Shown: one piece after another, positions 44,671 through 57,060 of the stretch
How the letters are laid out: each line of letters opens with the position of its first letter
Numbering within the stretch: the first letter of the stretch is position 1
Program-made: the position numbers and the translations under genes
Notes under the pieces: generated by a model
What the model saw: the letters and a program-made list of their open reading frames with translations, nothing else
Told to the model about the DNA's origin: nothing
Database searches by the model: none
Assembly: GCA_035222895.1 (NCBI GenBank)
Contig: JAVYIG010000039.1
Coordinates: forward strand, 434,001-498,000
Direction: 5' to 3'
Origin: Strongylocentrotus droebachiensis
Lineage: Eukaryota > Echinodermata > Echinoidea > Camarodonta > Strongylocentrotidae
DNA: 64,000 bases

Positions 44671-46640
44671 GTAGCCGTGTGTGTTTGCCATCGCATATCC
44701 CCACATAGCTAGATGAACCTACGGCCAGTACGGGTGGCAAACATGATCTTCTATATCACAAGATGAATATCGTCCTTAAATAAAGAGAGAAAATCTCTTT
44801 TTTCAATATCAAGCAATTCCAGCAAATGAAAATGGAGGAAATTAATTATCCTTTTGGAAGGACGATGTGCGAAAGAAATTGAGGGGAAAATTTGAGAAAT
44901 TATGTGTTGAATTCAACATTTCACGAAACTCCAGTATACCCCCTCCCCTCCCCCCCCCCCCCCCCCCCCACCCTCCTTTCCATCTTCTCAACAGGAAGGA
45001 AGGCGGCCGTTTTGCTCCGAGACCTAACTTTATAAATAGCGCCTTTTCTATCAGATACATATACAGCTACATCCTGCGGAGGCTTTCACTTTACCTGTTC
45101 ACTCTCTCGCTTGGATTAATCAAATCTTGGATTTAACCGCCTAATCTTAAAACAAGTCTTCTCGTCATACTCAGCATTTACGTTATCGGGTGGGTGTATG
45201 CATACACAATGAGGGCTCTCCAAATTTTCAATTTCTATATAGGGTTAGGACGTATGCAACTCTATCTTCTCAAGACGTCTTCAGGTCTCACGACTTCAAC
45301 TTATTTTGGAATTGAGGTTGTCCTACGACCCAACCAGAAGATATCATCAGTAATTGAATTTGTTAAAAGCAGAACGAAAAGATATTTTACCTGGAAATCA
45401 AAAGGGAATGTTGCTAATTCTGTCCGACTTTTTTTCTTCTTTTTCTTATTTCTTTAAATTTGATTGTTCAATATTGTGGTTCGATCAAAACGATCCTGTA
45501 CTCTATAATCATGAAAATGAAGTAATTGAATTGGATCAGCAGAATGAAATAATCATTTTACCTGAAAAAGAGAGGAAATGAACATCATTTTGTTCCTCTT
45601 TAGTCCGGTTTTTGTTTTAAATCTCCCTTTTATTTTGCTCTTCTTTATTGCTAATTTATAAACGTTTCGATGATGTTGGCGTTATTCTAACGACCAAATC
45701 TTTTAAAGTCATTACGCAAATCAATAGTTTGAGGAATCAACGTAAATGTTCGTGTTACTGAAAACAAAGTGAAATAATCCTTCCCTTATTTATACAAGAG
45801 TAAGTTCTTTTCATCATGTTCATAGCTTCATAATTAAATATGATGGAAGATGTTTAAGTATTGGGTATGCAGGAATTTTGTTATATAGACTCATACTAAT
45901 GTTTAGATCAGTAATTTCTTTTTAACGTTTAATTCCTTCTCTCATGAAGCGAATTGCAACTAGAATTCGCATATTTGTTCACATAAAACAAACTTGAATG
46001 TAAATTTTTCCATTATTAAATTACAAATAAATGTCTATATCTATATTTTGTTATGATGCATGATTCGTAATACTATATTCGAAAAAAAAATAGGGGAATA
46101 ATGTGTATTATATTGTTCATAAAAATACAAAAGATCAAGAGAAATAAAGTTATTAATTTAAAGAAAAGAAAGGAAGAAGAATTTAAAAAAAGATAAAAGA
46201 GTGGGGTGAGTAAAGATTAGTAAATGTGTCATTATGTTCATCTTTATAATATTTTTTTTCTGTTTACATGACGAAATTTTGTACAAGAGATGTGGAAATG
46301 AAGATTTTGTTTTATGCTTCGCTTTGTTCGATTGCGTCATGGCTACATTACTTCAGCGTAAATGTGTATCAAATAATGAGTCTATTACCATGATGCAAAT
46401 ATTGTTTAATAATCTTCGTCGTGACAATGATGAAGATATTTGCTAGATAGAGTCAGTACGTACTTTGATAGCCGACCACATGCGTTAAGAGCCCTCATTA
46501 ACGTCTGATAGAGCTGCCCCCTTTACCGACCACGTCAAAATAATGGAGGCAGTTCTCGCAATAAAGCTAATGTCCTTTCTAAACTGCCATTAGAACAGTC
46601 TTCAGCAACGTTCAGTGTCTTCAACAACATCCGATATCGT
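44671..46640. other. Unassigned region
   Basis: A C homopolymer with CCCTCC flanks lies at 44940-44975. Short frames of 60-90 codons have no domain. Otherwise this is AT-rich sequence I cannot assign. Confidence 0.5.
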
Positions 46641-46844
46641 CTATTGTGACGTCATCCAAAATTGAAATGGAGATAAGTAGGAATATAGAAAGTGAGTCGA
46701 AAGGAGTCGGGGAAACCAGGCCGAAAGAAGGAGAGAGAGGGAGAGAGACTAGAGTTAAAGTGGGATCAGATTTGAGAAGGCGTCTGTCTGAAAAAAGCAG
46801 TCGGAAGAGGATAAGTTATAGTATTTCAAAGAAAAATGGAAATA

Positions 46845-46960
46845 AAACACATATTAGTAGTAGTAGTGGTAGTAGTAGTAGTAGTAGAATTGATAGTGGC
46901 GGAGTTAGTGATGTCGGTAATGATGGTGGTGGTATTGGTGGTGGTCGTGGTGGTGGTCAT
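46845..46960 (+). repeat. (TAG)n/(GGT)n trinucleotide repeat
   Basis: AGTAGTAGT runs are followed by GGTGGTGGT-type units. An open frame of 106 codons ending here (46646-46966) is Glu/Lys/Arg-, then Ser-, then Gly-rich. I regard it as driven by the microsatellite. Confidence 0.85.
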
Positions 46961-46969
46961 GAGTAATTG

Positions 46970-47989
46970 TTAAGATGTTATGAACGATGAGAAAGAAGGG
47001 AAATATTTATCATTTTCCTTATTAAAAAATATTGTAAATATTTGTAAAAAATGTATGTAAAATGTATTTCCAGTCCCCTAGCAAAGAAAGAGGTATTAGT
47101 AGTTATAGTAGCTCTAGCAGGAACAGCAGCATCAGTAGTAATAATAAAAGAAGGAGTAGTAGAGTACTATTTTTTTCCGTTCAATCAAATAATAAGAAAT
47201 AGGAAAAAAATGTGATCTAACTATTAAAATAAAAATTAAGAGACAAAGGGAGAGATGGGACGAGAGGGGGGATATGAGAGGGGAAGAGGGAGAGAGAAAA
47301 AAAATATATAGATTGGTGCTAGCTTTAAGTAATATGTGAAGGGGAGGAAGAAGGGGAAAGGAAAGTATATTAAAGAGATCCCACTAAACTGGGGGTACAG
47401 AAAGGAAGATGGTCCTTAAATTGTATTTGTATTGATGTAACCCCCCCCCCCCCCCATTTCCTCTCTTCCAAAGAACAAGAAAGGCACTTCAAAGACTTGA
47501 CCATCTCTAAAAGATGTAACGGGATTTGTTTTCTCCTTTTTACGCTATTTCCAGTTAATTCGAACTGAAAGGTTTAAGTACCGAATCCTTTGTCTGCACC
47601 TACATCCGTTTTAATACACACCCACGCACTCCCATGCAATTGCGTAAGAATACTCCGTAAATACCTCATGAATAGATATATCATTTTTCAATAACGTGTA
47701 TGTGTGTCATTGGCATATCGCTGGATCAGAGAATCATAATGGCGAAATGCGATTACCTGTGAAAGAATCGCTTTACATGGATAATCGCCATGAAAGAAAG
47801 AAGTGATGAAATGAATTTCCGTTTCTCATTGTATTCTCTTTGTCTTTGTCTCCTTCTTCTTCTTTTTCCCCTCTTCCTTCCTTCTTCTTCTCGTTCTTAT
47901 TTTCCTTTCTCTTCTTCTTCTTTTTCTCGCAATCACTCTTTCTTGCTCGTCCCCATCTGCTCACTTTCATTCTTCTCTGCCCCTGCTTT

Positions 47990-48024
<35 letters not shown>

Positions 48025-48305
48025 AAACCAGTCTGTTTCCATCAGATTCTTGCTACCATGTGCACTTTCTTTCTCTCTCTCCATTCTCTTTCTTTGTGTA
48101 TTCCATTTTTCTCATTTTTCCTTTTTTTTTCCATGTCCTTAGTTTCATAATGTTTTCAAAACATGAATAATATTAGCATAGATTTTTTTCTCATATTGAT
48201 TAAATATTTTAATTTATTAATTAGCTGGGGCATGGTCAGACTGTTATAAAGGGTGGAGGTGTCCCATCGAATTTGCCGAAGAGGTAGCTATAATTATTTA
48301 GTGAT
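46970..48305. other. Unassigned region with purine and pyrimidine tracts
   Basis: A GA-rich stretch lies at 47240-47375, a C run near 47442-47455, and a CTT-rich stretch at 47840-48110 including (CT)n at 47993-48022. No supported gene is seen. Confidence 0.55.
47840..48130. repeat. Pyrimidine tract with (CT)n core
   Basis: CTTCTT units lead to pure (CT)n at about 47993-48022, then more CTTTCTCTCT. Confidence 0.85.
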
Positions 48306-48645
48306 AATCATAATCACATTGTGTAGCGATTAAAACTACGTTTTATGAGCGCTTTACATTGTCACCATTATAACCCGGGTCATTGGATTCAAATGCTAAT
48401 CCTAACTCTGTGGTGCACACGCTCTGCTCCCTGTGGGTTATTCCGACCAGGTGCCATTTCACAACGGCACACATGGCAATTCATCCACCTTAAAGTTCGC
48501 ATCCTACTGGATACCACTTGAGTGTAGAGTGGTAGATGTAAATTAATGCCTCGTCAAAATACGTCAGTGCCGAGGCGGGACTCGAACGGCGAATCACGTG
48601 ATACTTAGTTCGGTGACGAACCCACTAGAACACGAGACCATTTAA
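48306..48645 (-). mobile_element. tRNA-derived SINE
   Basis: On the minus strand the head reads GGTCTCGTGTTCTAGTGGG (A-box-like) and TTCGAGTCCCGCC (B box). A body follows with CTGACGTATTTTGACGAGGC, and near the other end AGCGCTCATAAAACG. The body is different from the 43.8-kb pair, so this is another SINE subfamily. Confidence 0.72.
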
Positions 48646-50015
48646 AGAAGTAGTAAACGGTGTAATTGGAGAAAAGGGTTTGGAGAATATACTTGAAGCG
48701 CATGGAAAACATGACAACATGTTATCGTTATTAAATATATTTGTGGCTTCCACCCAGTAAATAAGATCGATTGATCAAATATCAAATATATTTAATAATT
48801 GAAATTTCTCCCAGGAAGCATTACATTTATAAAATGTTATCGTTAGTTGGATTACATTCATGTAGTTCATGAATGACCTACCCTGCTTTTTAAAGAAGAC
48901 ATGAATAAATCAATATAAAATAAACTTAATTATTAAAGTTAATTATTATTTTAAATGAAGACAACACATCTGTTTCAAATATCGAGATAAAAAACAGAAT
49001 AACAAATTTATGGAAAGTTAAAAACAATAATATATTTTCATGAAGAATTATCAATTGTTTTGTATTCATCAAGACACTATGTGATAAAATTTGTTAAAGA
49101 AAAACTTCCTTTGTGTGACTAAAAATTAGAAAAAATGTAAAATAGTGCTTACCATGTATTTTTGTGTGGTTACGTTGATTTCATATTAATTGTCCAAATT
49201 ATGTTATTTTCGAAAGAGAATTGCTTATGATACTTATACCTTCTTTTTTTACAATTTTCTTCTGTGTTTTTTTTATTAAATTAATGAGTTATGTATTATA
49301 CGTTTTACTTTTCCCCTTTCTTCATCTTGTTTCTCATTGAAAGCTATACTTGTTTTGTTTTTTATTTTCTTAATCGTTTGATTGAAATTTTGATAGTTTT
49401 ATGTTTGTATTGCCCATCGACTGTTTGTATACAATGTTTTTTATTGACGTGGGAATTTAGAAAATGAATGATTTGAATTGAATTGGGTTATTGAATTCGC
49501 ATTGTTATGGTTACCTTATCACTAAGCAAAGAGAAATACATGTATAAGTAATTTATTACATTTCATTTTCCATTTGTATTGTCCAATGGAAATTAGGTTT
49601 GCTCACATTTTACATACAACTTAACATAGCATATTGTACGTAAATACATGGCAAAGATTGGCATTAGTTATACTTTGTATGAATTCTCTTTTCAGACGTA
49701 TATTCCCAGGGTTCTGGAAGATGGGGAAGGATAACAGGGAGTTTCTACGTTTATGTTTTCTTCATTATATTGGTACGTTGTTGATGGAACAAAATACATG
49801 TATACAGATATATGACCTCCATTTATTGGAAACTGATAAAGGAAAACAAATCAATTAGAAAGTGCTTGAAATCGGTTATAAGCAAACCAATTTTATTGGT
49901 CATTCTATTTTAGGTGCAGTGGTTGAAATCAGAGAAAGGATAAGAATATGAACAATCTTTCTCCGAACTCGGTCTCCTATTAAGGAGGTCATTCTTAATG
50001 ACACTTGCCAACATT
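48646..50015. other. AT-rich unassigned region, possible LINE 3' end near 49480
   Basis: GAATGATTTGAATTGAATTG at about 49465-49484 looks like a short-repeat LINE tail at the end of an AT-rich block, but no coding remnant precedes it. The rest is unassigned. Confidence 0.45.
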
Positions 50016-50024
50016 CAAAAATAC

Positions 50025-50340
50025 TTAGGCCAAATAAAAAGAATAATGTTTTTCTCGTCCCGACCTTTTTTCTAAAAGGAGGAGGCAGGGCATTACTATT
50101 ATTTTACTATTTTGCAAAAGAAAATTGCCATGCTAATTATAGCTGGCCAAGCCTATTTATTCACATATATTGTGCTTTATGAGTATACTGATGCAATGTA
50201 TGACAAAACGAATGATTTAGATCACTTTTCTTTTTCCTGAATAGTAAATAGTAAAACAAACAAAATGGAGGCGGTGGCCCAAAAGGGTGCGAGTGGGGTC
50301 GGGAAACACTTCATTTTTGTAATTGTGCCTTACAGCCACG
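50025..50340. repeat. Dispersed inverted-repeat element, copy related to 30930-31490
   Basis: The left part has GGCCAAATAAAAAG and TTTTTCTCGTCCCGACC. The right part has GGTCGGGAAACACTTCATTT, its imperfect reverse complement. The middle (TATAGCTGGCCAAGCCTATT and on to GATTTAGATCAC) is the reverse complement of 31360-31460. Boundaries and TSD are not resolved. Confidence 0.7.
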
Positions 50341-51534
50341 TAAGTAAGAAATCACGTAAAATGAGGCATTTGAAGTATCCATTATAGCAAGCTGGGTATA
50401 GTTCATTTGTCCATGAGGTGATTTCATCTGCATTCTACAGGTGCAATCCCTAAAATTACTCGAACAGAAAAAGCATGAATAAATAAATATAAATATGTTC
50501 AGATTTTCGAGAGAAAAAAATGCTATAATGGCTGATCAGGAAAATACACAAATATTCTGCAAAATCTTATTGTACTGATCTCAAACTGCGTCAATGATCA
50601 GGGAACTCATACAATAGAAATTTCGCTGAACTGTATATATATGTCTTCAGATGTAAGTCTTCCTTTACAGATTAAATAAAATACGAAGAGAAGTAGAGAA
50701 TCTAAGAATAGCGATGTCATCTCTCTTCGATGAATCTCTTGTAGATTATGTATGTTATACGTATAACATGATGAAAGGCGTTTGATATATTGCATGGCAT
50801 ATGAAATTTAGGGTAAGTTGTACTGCGGAAGAAAAATGTGTGTTAATATTTAAGATTTAACTCATTCTTCCCAAAGTTGAATCGATGATGCACTCCTGCT
50901 CATAAAGTTAAACGAAGTTAGCCATTATAAAAAGCAACCTTCTAACTTCCAATAGCCTCTTTACTTGTCTTTATCGTCCCACATTTCAGATTAAATACAA
51001 ATATTATACAAAGTAGAAACTACCAGGAGGTAATGCTATAGGGCCCAAAATAATAGATATGCCTCTCTCTCATGACATGTGTAATTCTAGAAGAGACAGA
51101 TTTAAATAATAGTCTTCCTTTAAAAAAAGGTATGGTCTCATTTTTAACTTCTTTGTAAACCTCAATAAAAATGGTGGGAATTTGTTTTCTTCATCCGTCA
51201 TTCTTTTCTTCTTCTTATGTTTTGTTCTTGTCCCTTCGTCTTTCTGCTTTTCCTCTTTCTCTTAATAAATTTCTCGATATGCATCTATCTCTCTACATCT
51301 ATCTTTCTGTCTTTTTTGTCTGTTACCTTTATTTAGTTTCAATACTCACTCTTTTTCCTGTTATTCCGCATCCATCTCTCCCTTTTAGTCTCATTTTCTC
51401 TCGCCTTTCCTCATCCCATCTTTCTCTTTCTCTTTTACCTCTTTTAATCTTGTCTCTGCTCCTATTCCAATCTCACCTATCCCGATTGATAGGTTAATCT
51501 GCATCCGTCTAGTAATCCCGTTAATGGAACAGAA
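50341..51534. other. Unassigned region
   Basis: A pyrimidine-rich stretch at 51175-51470 yields a low-complexity frame. No supported gene is seen. Confidence 0.5.
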
Positions 51535-51929
51535 TAGAGTGGTGAAGTGTGACGTCATCAAAAATCTATTTTTAGAATTTCTCAATTTTTTCTTCATATT
51601 CCGAAAGAACATCAAAAATAACGTCCAAATGTCAAAAACCAATTGAATATGTTAAGTATTGGCAGAGATATGACCATCTGAATGAATATATGTCCTATGG
51701 GAACTCAGTGTTATATGCTCTGGCTCCTAACCATTAGGAGCCAGAGCATATAACACTGAGTTCCTATGGGGAGTATATTTATTCAGATGGTCATATCTCA
51801 GCCAATACTTAACATATTCAATTGGTTTTCATCATTTGGACATTATTTTTGATGTTCTTTCGGAATATGAAGAAAAAATTGAGAAATTCTAAAAATACAT
51901 TTTTATGACGTCACAGCTTCGGTACTCTA
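51535..51929. repeat. Near-perfect foldback, ~195-bp arms with 3-nt loop
   Basis: The left arm runs from TAGAGT (51535) to GGCTCCTAA (51730). The right arm starts TTAGGAGCC (51734) and ends ACTCTA (51929). The arms match with a few mismatches and small indels. Phrases such as CAGTGTTATATGCTCTGGCTC, GACCATCTGAAT, GTTAAGTATTGGC and CATATTCCGAAAGAACATC occur in both, inverted. A transcript of either strand would form one long hairpin. It could be a foldback MITE or a hairpin-RNA source. No TSD is visible. Confidence 0.92.
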
Positions 51930-52739
51930 TATATCAGATAATTAGGTCAGTAGGAATGGAATAATTATGACGATGATTGTTAATATAAAGAATGGAGAGC
52001 GAGGCGGCGGGGGTAGCAATAGGGTAAAGGTCACTGGATCCAAATAATACATTTAATGACAGATTTAAACTTTTTAATACATAAAGCGTCGGAGTAACAA
52101 GAACGTTGGCGTTTTGTTCGAATTAGAATACGATATTCAATTGTGATAGTGAATTAATAACTTATTACCTAAGAATAATACATGTACATATCCTGATTAT
52201 TTCTTGTTATGTACATTATTTTGATATACTCAATAAAATGTGTTTCGGAATCTTTAAACATTTAAGGATTTTGCTCAAATCGCATGAAATGAAATAAACG
52301 GACACTTTAAGACCATTCTTTTAAAAAATCCCATTTTGCTTTCGAATTCGGAGCAGATGTTCATATTTCCCCACACACATGGTAAAAATTCCACGCAAGA
52401 GATTTGTTGAGTTACCAGAACCAAATCCGTTTTCTAACCTTTCAACTTTGTGTATCCTCGTAGGTGGGTTTTGAATGAGAATTATGAGTGAGAAACAACA
52501 AAATTTGTCAAGTTTCCAAGTAAATATACACTGTTCTGTAAATAAGTTAAATTTGTGGGTAGTATGTACCGCAGAACAAAATATTGCAGCCTGGCTATGG
52601 ATTACTTAAAACTTATTTTCATGCACACAGTATTTTATTACGGGGTGTGGGCGAAGTGTGGGCGCGTAGTTGTATGTGTGCGTGCGTGTGCGTGTTTGTG
52701 TGTGTGTGTTGTTTGTGCCTGAAAGTGGAGATATGTGAT

Positions 52740-52777
<38 letters not shown>

Positions 52778-53095
52778 CTGAAAGAACAGCGTCATATGAA
52801 CTCTACCCTTCATGAAACATTTAGAACAATTTTGTAATATTTAATACGGGAAAGAGCCTTGTTATGAGAGACGGTTTTACCTCCCACAATATACCTTGGC
52901 CTATTTTAGCTTCAATGTGGCTAAAGATAATACGCAGACTTCTTTAGTGTCGGCTAAGTGAAAACGCCCAGTTAAATCTCGTATGCATGATATGTGGATA
53001 TGTGATAATCCATCCTCCAAGAGGTAGAAGAAGAAAAAAATCGACAATGATAAGTAAAGAATTTTTATACCACAGATTACATTTTGTGTTGTATT
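51930..53095. other. Unassigned region with a (GT)n tract
   Basis: (GT)n-rich stretches lie at about 52672-52712 and 52740-52776. The Cys/Val-rich and His/Thr-rich frames across them are artefacts. Confidence 0.55.
52672..52776. repeat. (TG)n microsatellite, two blocks
   Basis: Nearly pure GTGTGT in two blocks separated by about 30 bp. Confidence 0.9.
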
Positions 53096-53098
53096 TGG

Positions 53099-53660
53099 AA
53101 CACTGCGATGATGCTGTCTATATGAAGAGCTCAGTTCCAAAAGATACTACATCCATTTTTATCAACAATTTTTTGTTTAACACTGCGATGATGCTGTCTA
53201 TATGAAGAGCTCAGTTCTAAAGGTACTTCATCCATTTTTATCAAAATGATTTATTTTGTTTGCATTAATGTACACATTTCCACTAGCCTCATACACTGAC
53301 ACTTCCATAAAGCTGAATTTCCCACAAAGAAAGTAAAAATTGCCATTAAAAAATCAGTTCGGTTCCAAAAGGTACTATATCCATTCAAGTTATGCATTGT
53401 AACTTGCATACAATTATATGCAAGAATTTCGGTTCCAAAAAGGACTATATTCACACAAATTAGAAAGCATGAATTCATGAAAATATTTGAGCAGACCTAG
53501 ATTTTTGTAAAGAGTGGTTTTATACTTGTATCATGCAATAGTATAATCAGCCAAAGTATCATTCCAAGCTGACATTGCTCACTATGATAATTAATACAAA
53601 AATCGTGTTTTTCTCAGAACTTGGATTTATTGATGTAGTACCTTTTGGAACCGAGCTCCT
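53099..53660. repeat. GGTTCCAAAAGGTACTA repeat element with inverted ends
   Basis: An 80-bp unit starting AACACTGCGATGATGCTG is tandemly duplicated (53099 and 53179). The phrase GAGCTC(A/G)GTTCCAAAAG plus ACTACATC occurs at 53126, inverted at 53632-53658. Shorter GGTTCCAAAA(G/A)G forms lie near 53361 and 53430. The inverted ends suggest a decayed DNA element of about 530 bp. I cannot assign a TSD. Confidence 0.7.
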
Positions 53661-54733
53661 CATATGTGCAACACTGAGTTCACCCATCAAAATATACCGC
53701 GCCTATAAAGGGAAAGCCATTATTTTTGTTTTCATCTTGTTTGATACACAAAACATACACAGTCTTTAGTAAAGATACGCAAGTAATTATAATGGTATGC
53801 TCAAAAGTAAGATGTACTACAGACTGTATTGTGTGACACAACGAATCAAGTTGTAACGGAATTTGTGTGTAGTACCACAAGGTAACCAATTTGGACCGGT
53901 TTCTTTCATGCCGTCGATCATTTTGATAACACTGGGTTCAGACATTTATTACAAACTGTGTGACACAGCGAAACACAATGTGTCCAAACTGAAAGTCACA
54001 GGATGTATGTAGCGCTAGGCGTACACAATGTGACAATAGACGGCATCGAACATTTTCCTTTGTAGCACCGATTATGTGTGGACACCTACCTCAATGTTTA
54101 TCCCACACAAAAATATGACCTGGGCCAAATCTGAGATATATATTAGGTCACGGAATTACACGATGTCTATACATGTACTATTATTATTATCGTGTATACA
54201 CCAGGTTGAATATATAGTTAAAAACGCACTCTTTTAACTTTCGTGAAAACTTTGTTCTTCCGGTATTTTTGGTATTGCTTTGTTAGTTCATTTTCAACGA
54301 TTAACGGAAATAGAAACCAGCAGCAACCACGACAACGAATGAATAAATGTATTCGTGGTAAATAATCTTATAATCCTCTGTCTAAAATTGATTCCGCGGC
54401 CGTTTATTATCCGGCTGTGGCTGTTGACGTGTGTTCTCCCTCATTTTATTCAGGTGTCCCCTCATAGGTAAATTCCAGCTTGGAAAATAAATATCCAGAA
54501 GAATTCCAAATCTATTAAAAAGGGAAGACCTTGAAGGGCAGGCTGTTTTCGTACAAAATATGTTTTATCAATGTTTCTCCTTCTGGAATAAAACTGACAA
54601 TCTATGTGCGGATTATGAAATGACGCAGGATTCCATCCACAAATATTTTCCCATACGGCTATTTTGAAATTATTTTTGTTTCTGTTCAACTCCTGTGAAT
54701 TAATGCGTGACATTTCGCTCGCTCTCTCCCTCT

Positions 54734-54771
<38 letters not shown>

Positions 54772-55684
54772 TTCGGTAACGATATGGTTAAGAGGATGAA
54801 TTTTTTATACAATTCTGTAAAAGCCCATCGGGACGAATGCTGGATAGGTGTTAATTACAGTTATGTAATGGACCGGAGGTCCGCCGGCGGTACATTCTAT
54901 GATACAAAGGGGGAAGTATTATTTTCAAGAGGGCAAACAAAATGTATTAATAAAGCACCTCAATCACTTTGGCAGTGATTTTTCTAAAATGCACAAAGTG
55001 GGACATCTCAATTTGTAAGAGATCTGTAGATATTTGGGGTTCATTTGTACAAAGGCTTTCTCCATAGGGGGGAGTACACTTTGAACATAGCTGTATTTAG
55101 TTCATATTTTTATTTGTATGTGGTTCAAAAACATGGCTATATGCACTATTGCATCTCATTACCAAGTCCCTCGGATATTACTTAAAACTGTTGGTCCTCA
55201 TGCACATTCCGTAATACCAGTCAGGTGAAAACAAAAATATCAAACCATCCAACTGCACATTTGTTCAAGAATGTAGCCGATGAGAAGCGTCGAAATGGAT
55301 CACGTGTCTATGCATTAATTTCTACCATATGCGCGGGTAGTGCATTTTTGGTGATGTCAACCGTCAATTTCTCGACTTTATAATGATTATTGTGGACCCA
55401 TCTTATAAAACAAATACTACATGTTTGTAGCTGCTGCATTATGCACTGCACTTGGTTTAGTCACAATGAGACAGACGATGAACTCGACAAGTCTCGTTCA
55501 TTATCCTACTGTGACTTAACCTGCGTGCACTGCATATTCCCTAATGAACTCGCAAACATGCATTATTAAATTGTGTATATTGACGCATCAACATTACAAC
55601 ATCTTATTCCTCACTCATTCCATGAGTGATGAATGAACTGTCCATGGAGCTTATATCATCCTCATGTCACACCAGGATAACACT
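53661..55684. other. Unassigned region
   Basis: TGTGTGACACA(A/G)CGAA occurs twice (about 53831 and 53958), a minor repeat. A (CT)n run lies at 54721-54768. No supported gene is seen. Confidence 0.5.
54721..54768. repeat. (CT)n microsatellite
   Basis: CTCTCT with small interruptions. Confidence 0.9.
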
Positions 55685-55686
55685 TA

Positions 55687-56610
55687 CCCCCTTCACATAC
55701 ACGGATTATTCTTACGAGTCCTTACGGATAGCACAAATTCACGGATCTTTCACGGATCCTTACGATTTGACCACTTTTACGACCGGTTTAAGAGTTATTA
55801 CGAGCTGTTTGCGGTTTATTACGGATTATTACGAGTTATTACGATGTATTTACGGCAAGAGTCCACGATTTGTTACGAGTTGTCACGGATAACTACGAGC
55901 AACTAACGTGTTAGTTACGACCTGTTTACGTGTTTTTTCGAATAGTTACGAGTAAGTTACGAGTATGTACGAGTCCTTTCGATTTTTAGTCAAAAAATGA
56001 AAACTGAAAATAAAGTGTTCGAATTTGCAGCTTTTATACCTTTCCCCAAATCGTAAACAGTTCGTAAGCATACGTAAAGTATACGTATCTATTCGTAAAG
56101 TACTCGTAACTACACGTAAAATGCTCTTAATAACCCGTATCAATCCGTAAAGCCATCGTAAAATGACCCGAATAAAATCGTAAACGACACGTAAGCACAC
56201 GCAATCATCCTTAAACTGCTCGCAATAATCCGTAAATAATCCGTAAACAAATCGTAAACTAACCGTAACGAATCGTTACAAAAATCTGTTACGAGTCATT
56301 AACGGATTCTTGCGAGCAGTTTACGGATGGGTACGTGTTGTTGCGAGCGGTTTACGGATGGTAACGGATTGATACGAGCTATTTACGAGCTATTTACGGA
56401 CAAATCAATCCGTGGACACTCGCAAGAAGATTTTTGACATGTCAAAAAAATTGCCTCTCCTTTCACGGATCCTCAAGAGTGCCTACGAGTTGTTGCGAGT
56501 TCTGACGAGTTATTTACGGATACCAGCGAGTTATTTACGGATGCTTGCGATTGACTACGAGTTGGCAATCCGTAAGGACTCGTAAGACAAATCCGTGTAT
56601 GTGAAGGGGG
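55687..56610. mobile_element. 924-bp TIR element built of TTACGRR-type heptamers
   Basis: Terminal inverted repeats of 43 bp (55687-55729 and 56568-56610) match at 41 of 43 positions, starting CCCCCTTCACATACACGG. TA flanks both ends (55685-55686, 56611-56612), a possible 2-bp duplication. Inside, short TTACGAG, TTACGGA, TCACGGA and similar words crowd the plus strand at 55700-55980 and 56285-56560. They lie on the minus strand (CGTAA words) at 56040-56280. No transposase is present. The short frames on both strands (Leu/Arg/Tyr-rich) simply translate the heptamers. The superfamily is unknown to me. Confidence 0.88.
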
Positions 56611-56879
56611 TATTAGACATTTTTCAAAGAAAGAAGAAGGAAACAAAGTCCCACATCCGGTGGCTAGCCTCATTTCTGTAAACTCTTTTAGATGGTAATG
56701 ACGGTTTGCAAGATGATGCGTTCCGTGTCGTGTAAGAGGTGACGTAAAACCTCCGTGCTTATGCCGATAGATATGAACGTCCACTAATACCGCAACATGA
56801 AGACGATGCTCGGATTATGATATATCTGGAATGTTTAGTGGGGTCATGTTTTAAGCGAGCCATCTTAATAATATAAAGA

Positions 56880-57060
56880 TATAAATAGGAATGAAAGGAA
56901 GTAGATAGTAGAGAAGATGGGAAGGTAGGAGAAGGATGAAAAGAAGATGGAAAAGGAGAAGAGAGTGAGGAAGGAGAAAAGGGAGAATAAGGATGATGCA
57001 GAAGAAGAAGAAAAAAAGAATGAAAGAAAGAAGAGGAAGAAGAAGAAGAGGAAATCTTGA
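56880..57060. repeat. Purine-rich (GAAGA)n tract
   Basis: AAGAAGAAG and GGAGAAG units run almost unbroken. The minus-strand Leu/Phe-rich frame over it is an artefact. Confidence 0.85.

Noticed and set aside
46646-46966. Small basic/serine/glycine-rich protein gene
   Set aside because: Its second half is a trinucleotide microsatellite and the first half has no domain or splice context.
55626-55906. Overlapping Tyr/Leu/Arg-rich frames
   Set aside because: They translate the TTACGRR heptamers of the TIR element in different phases.
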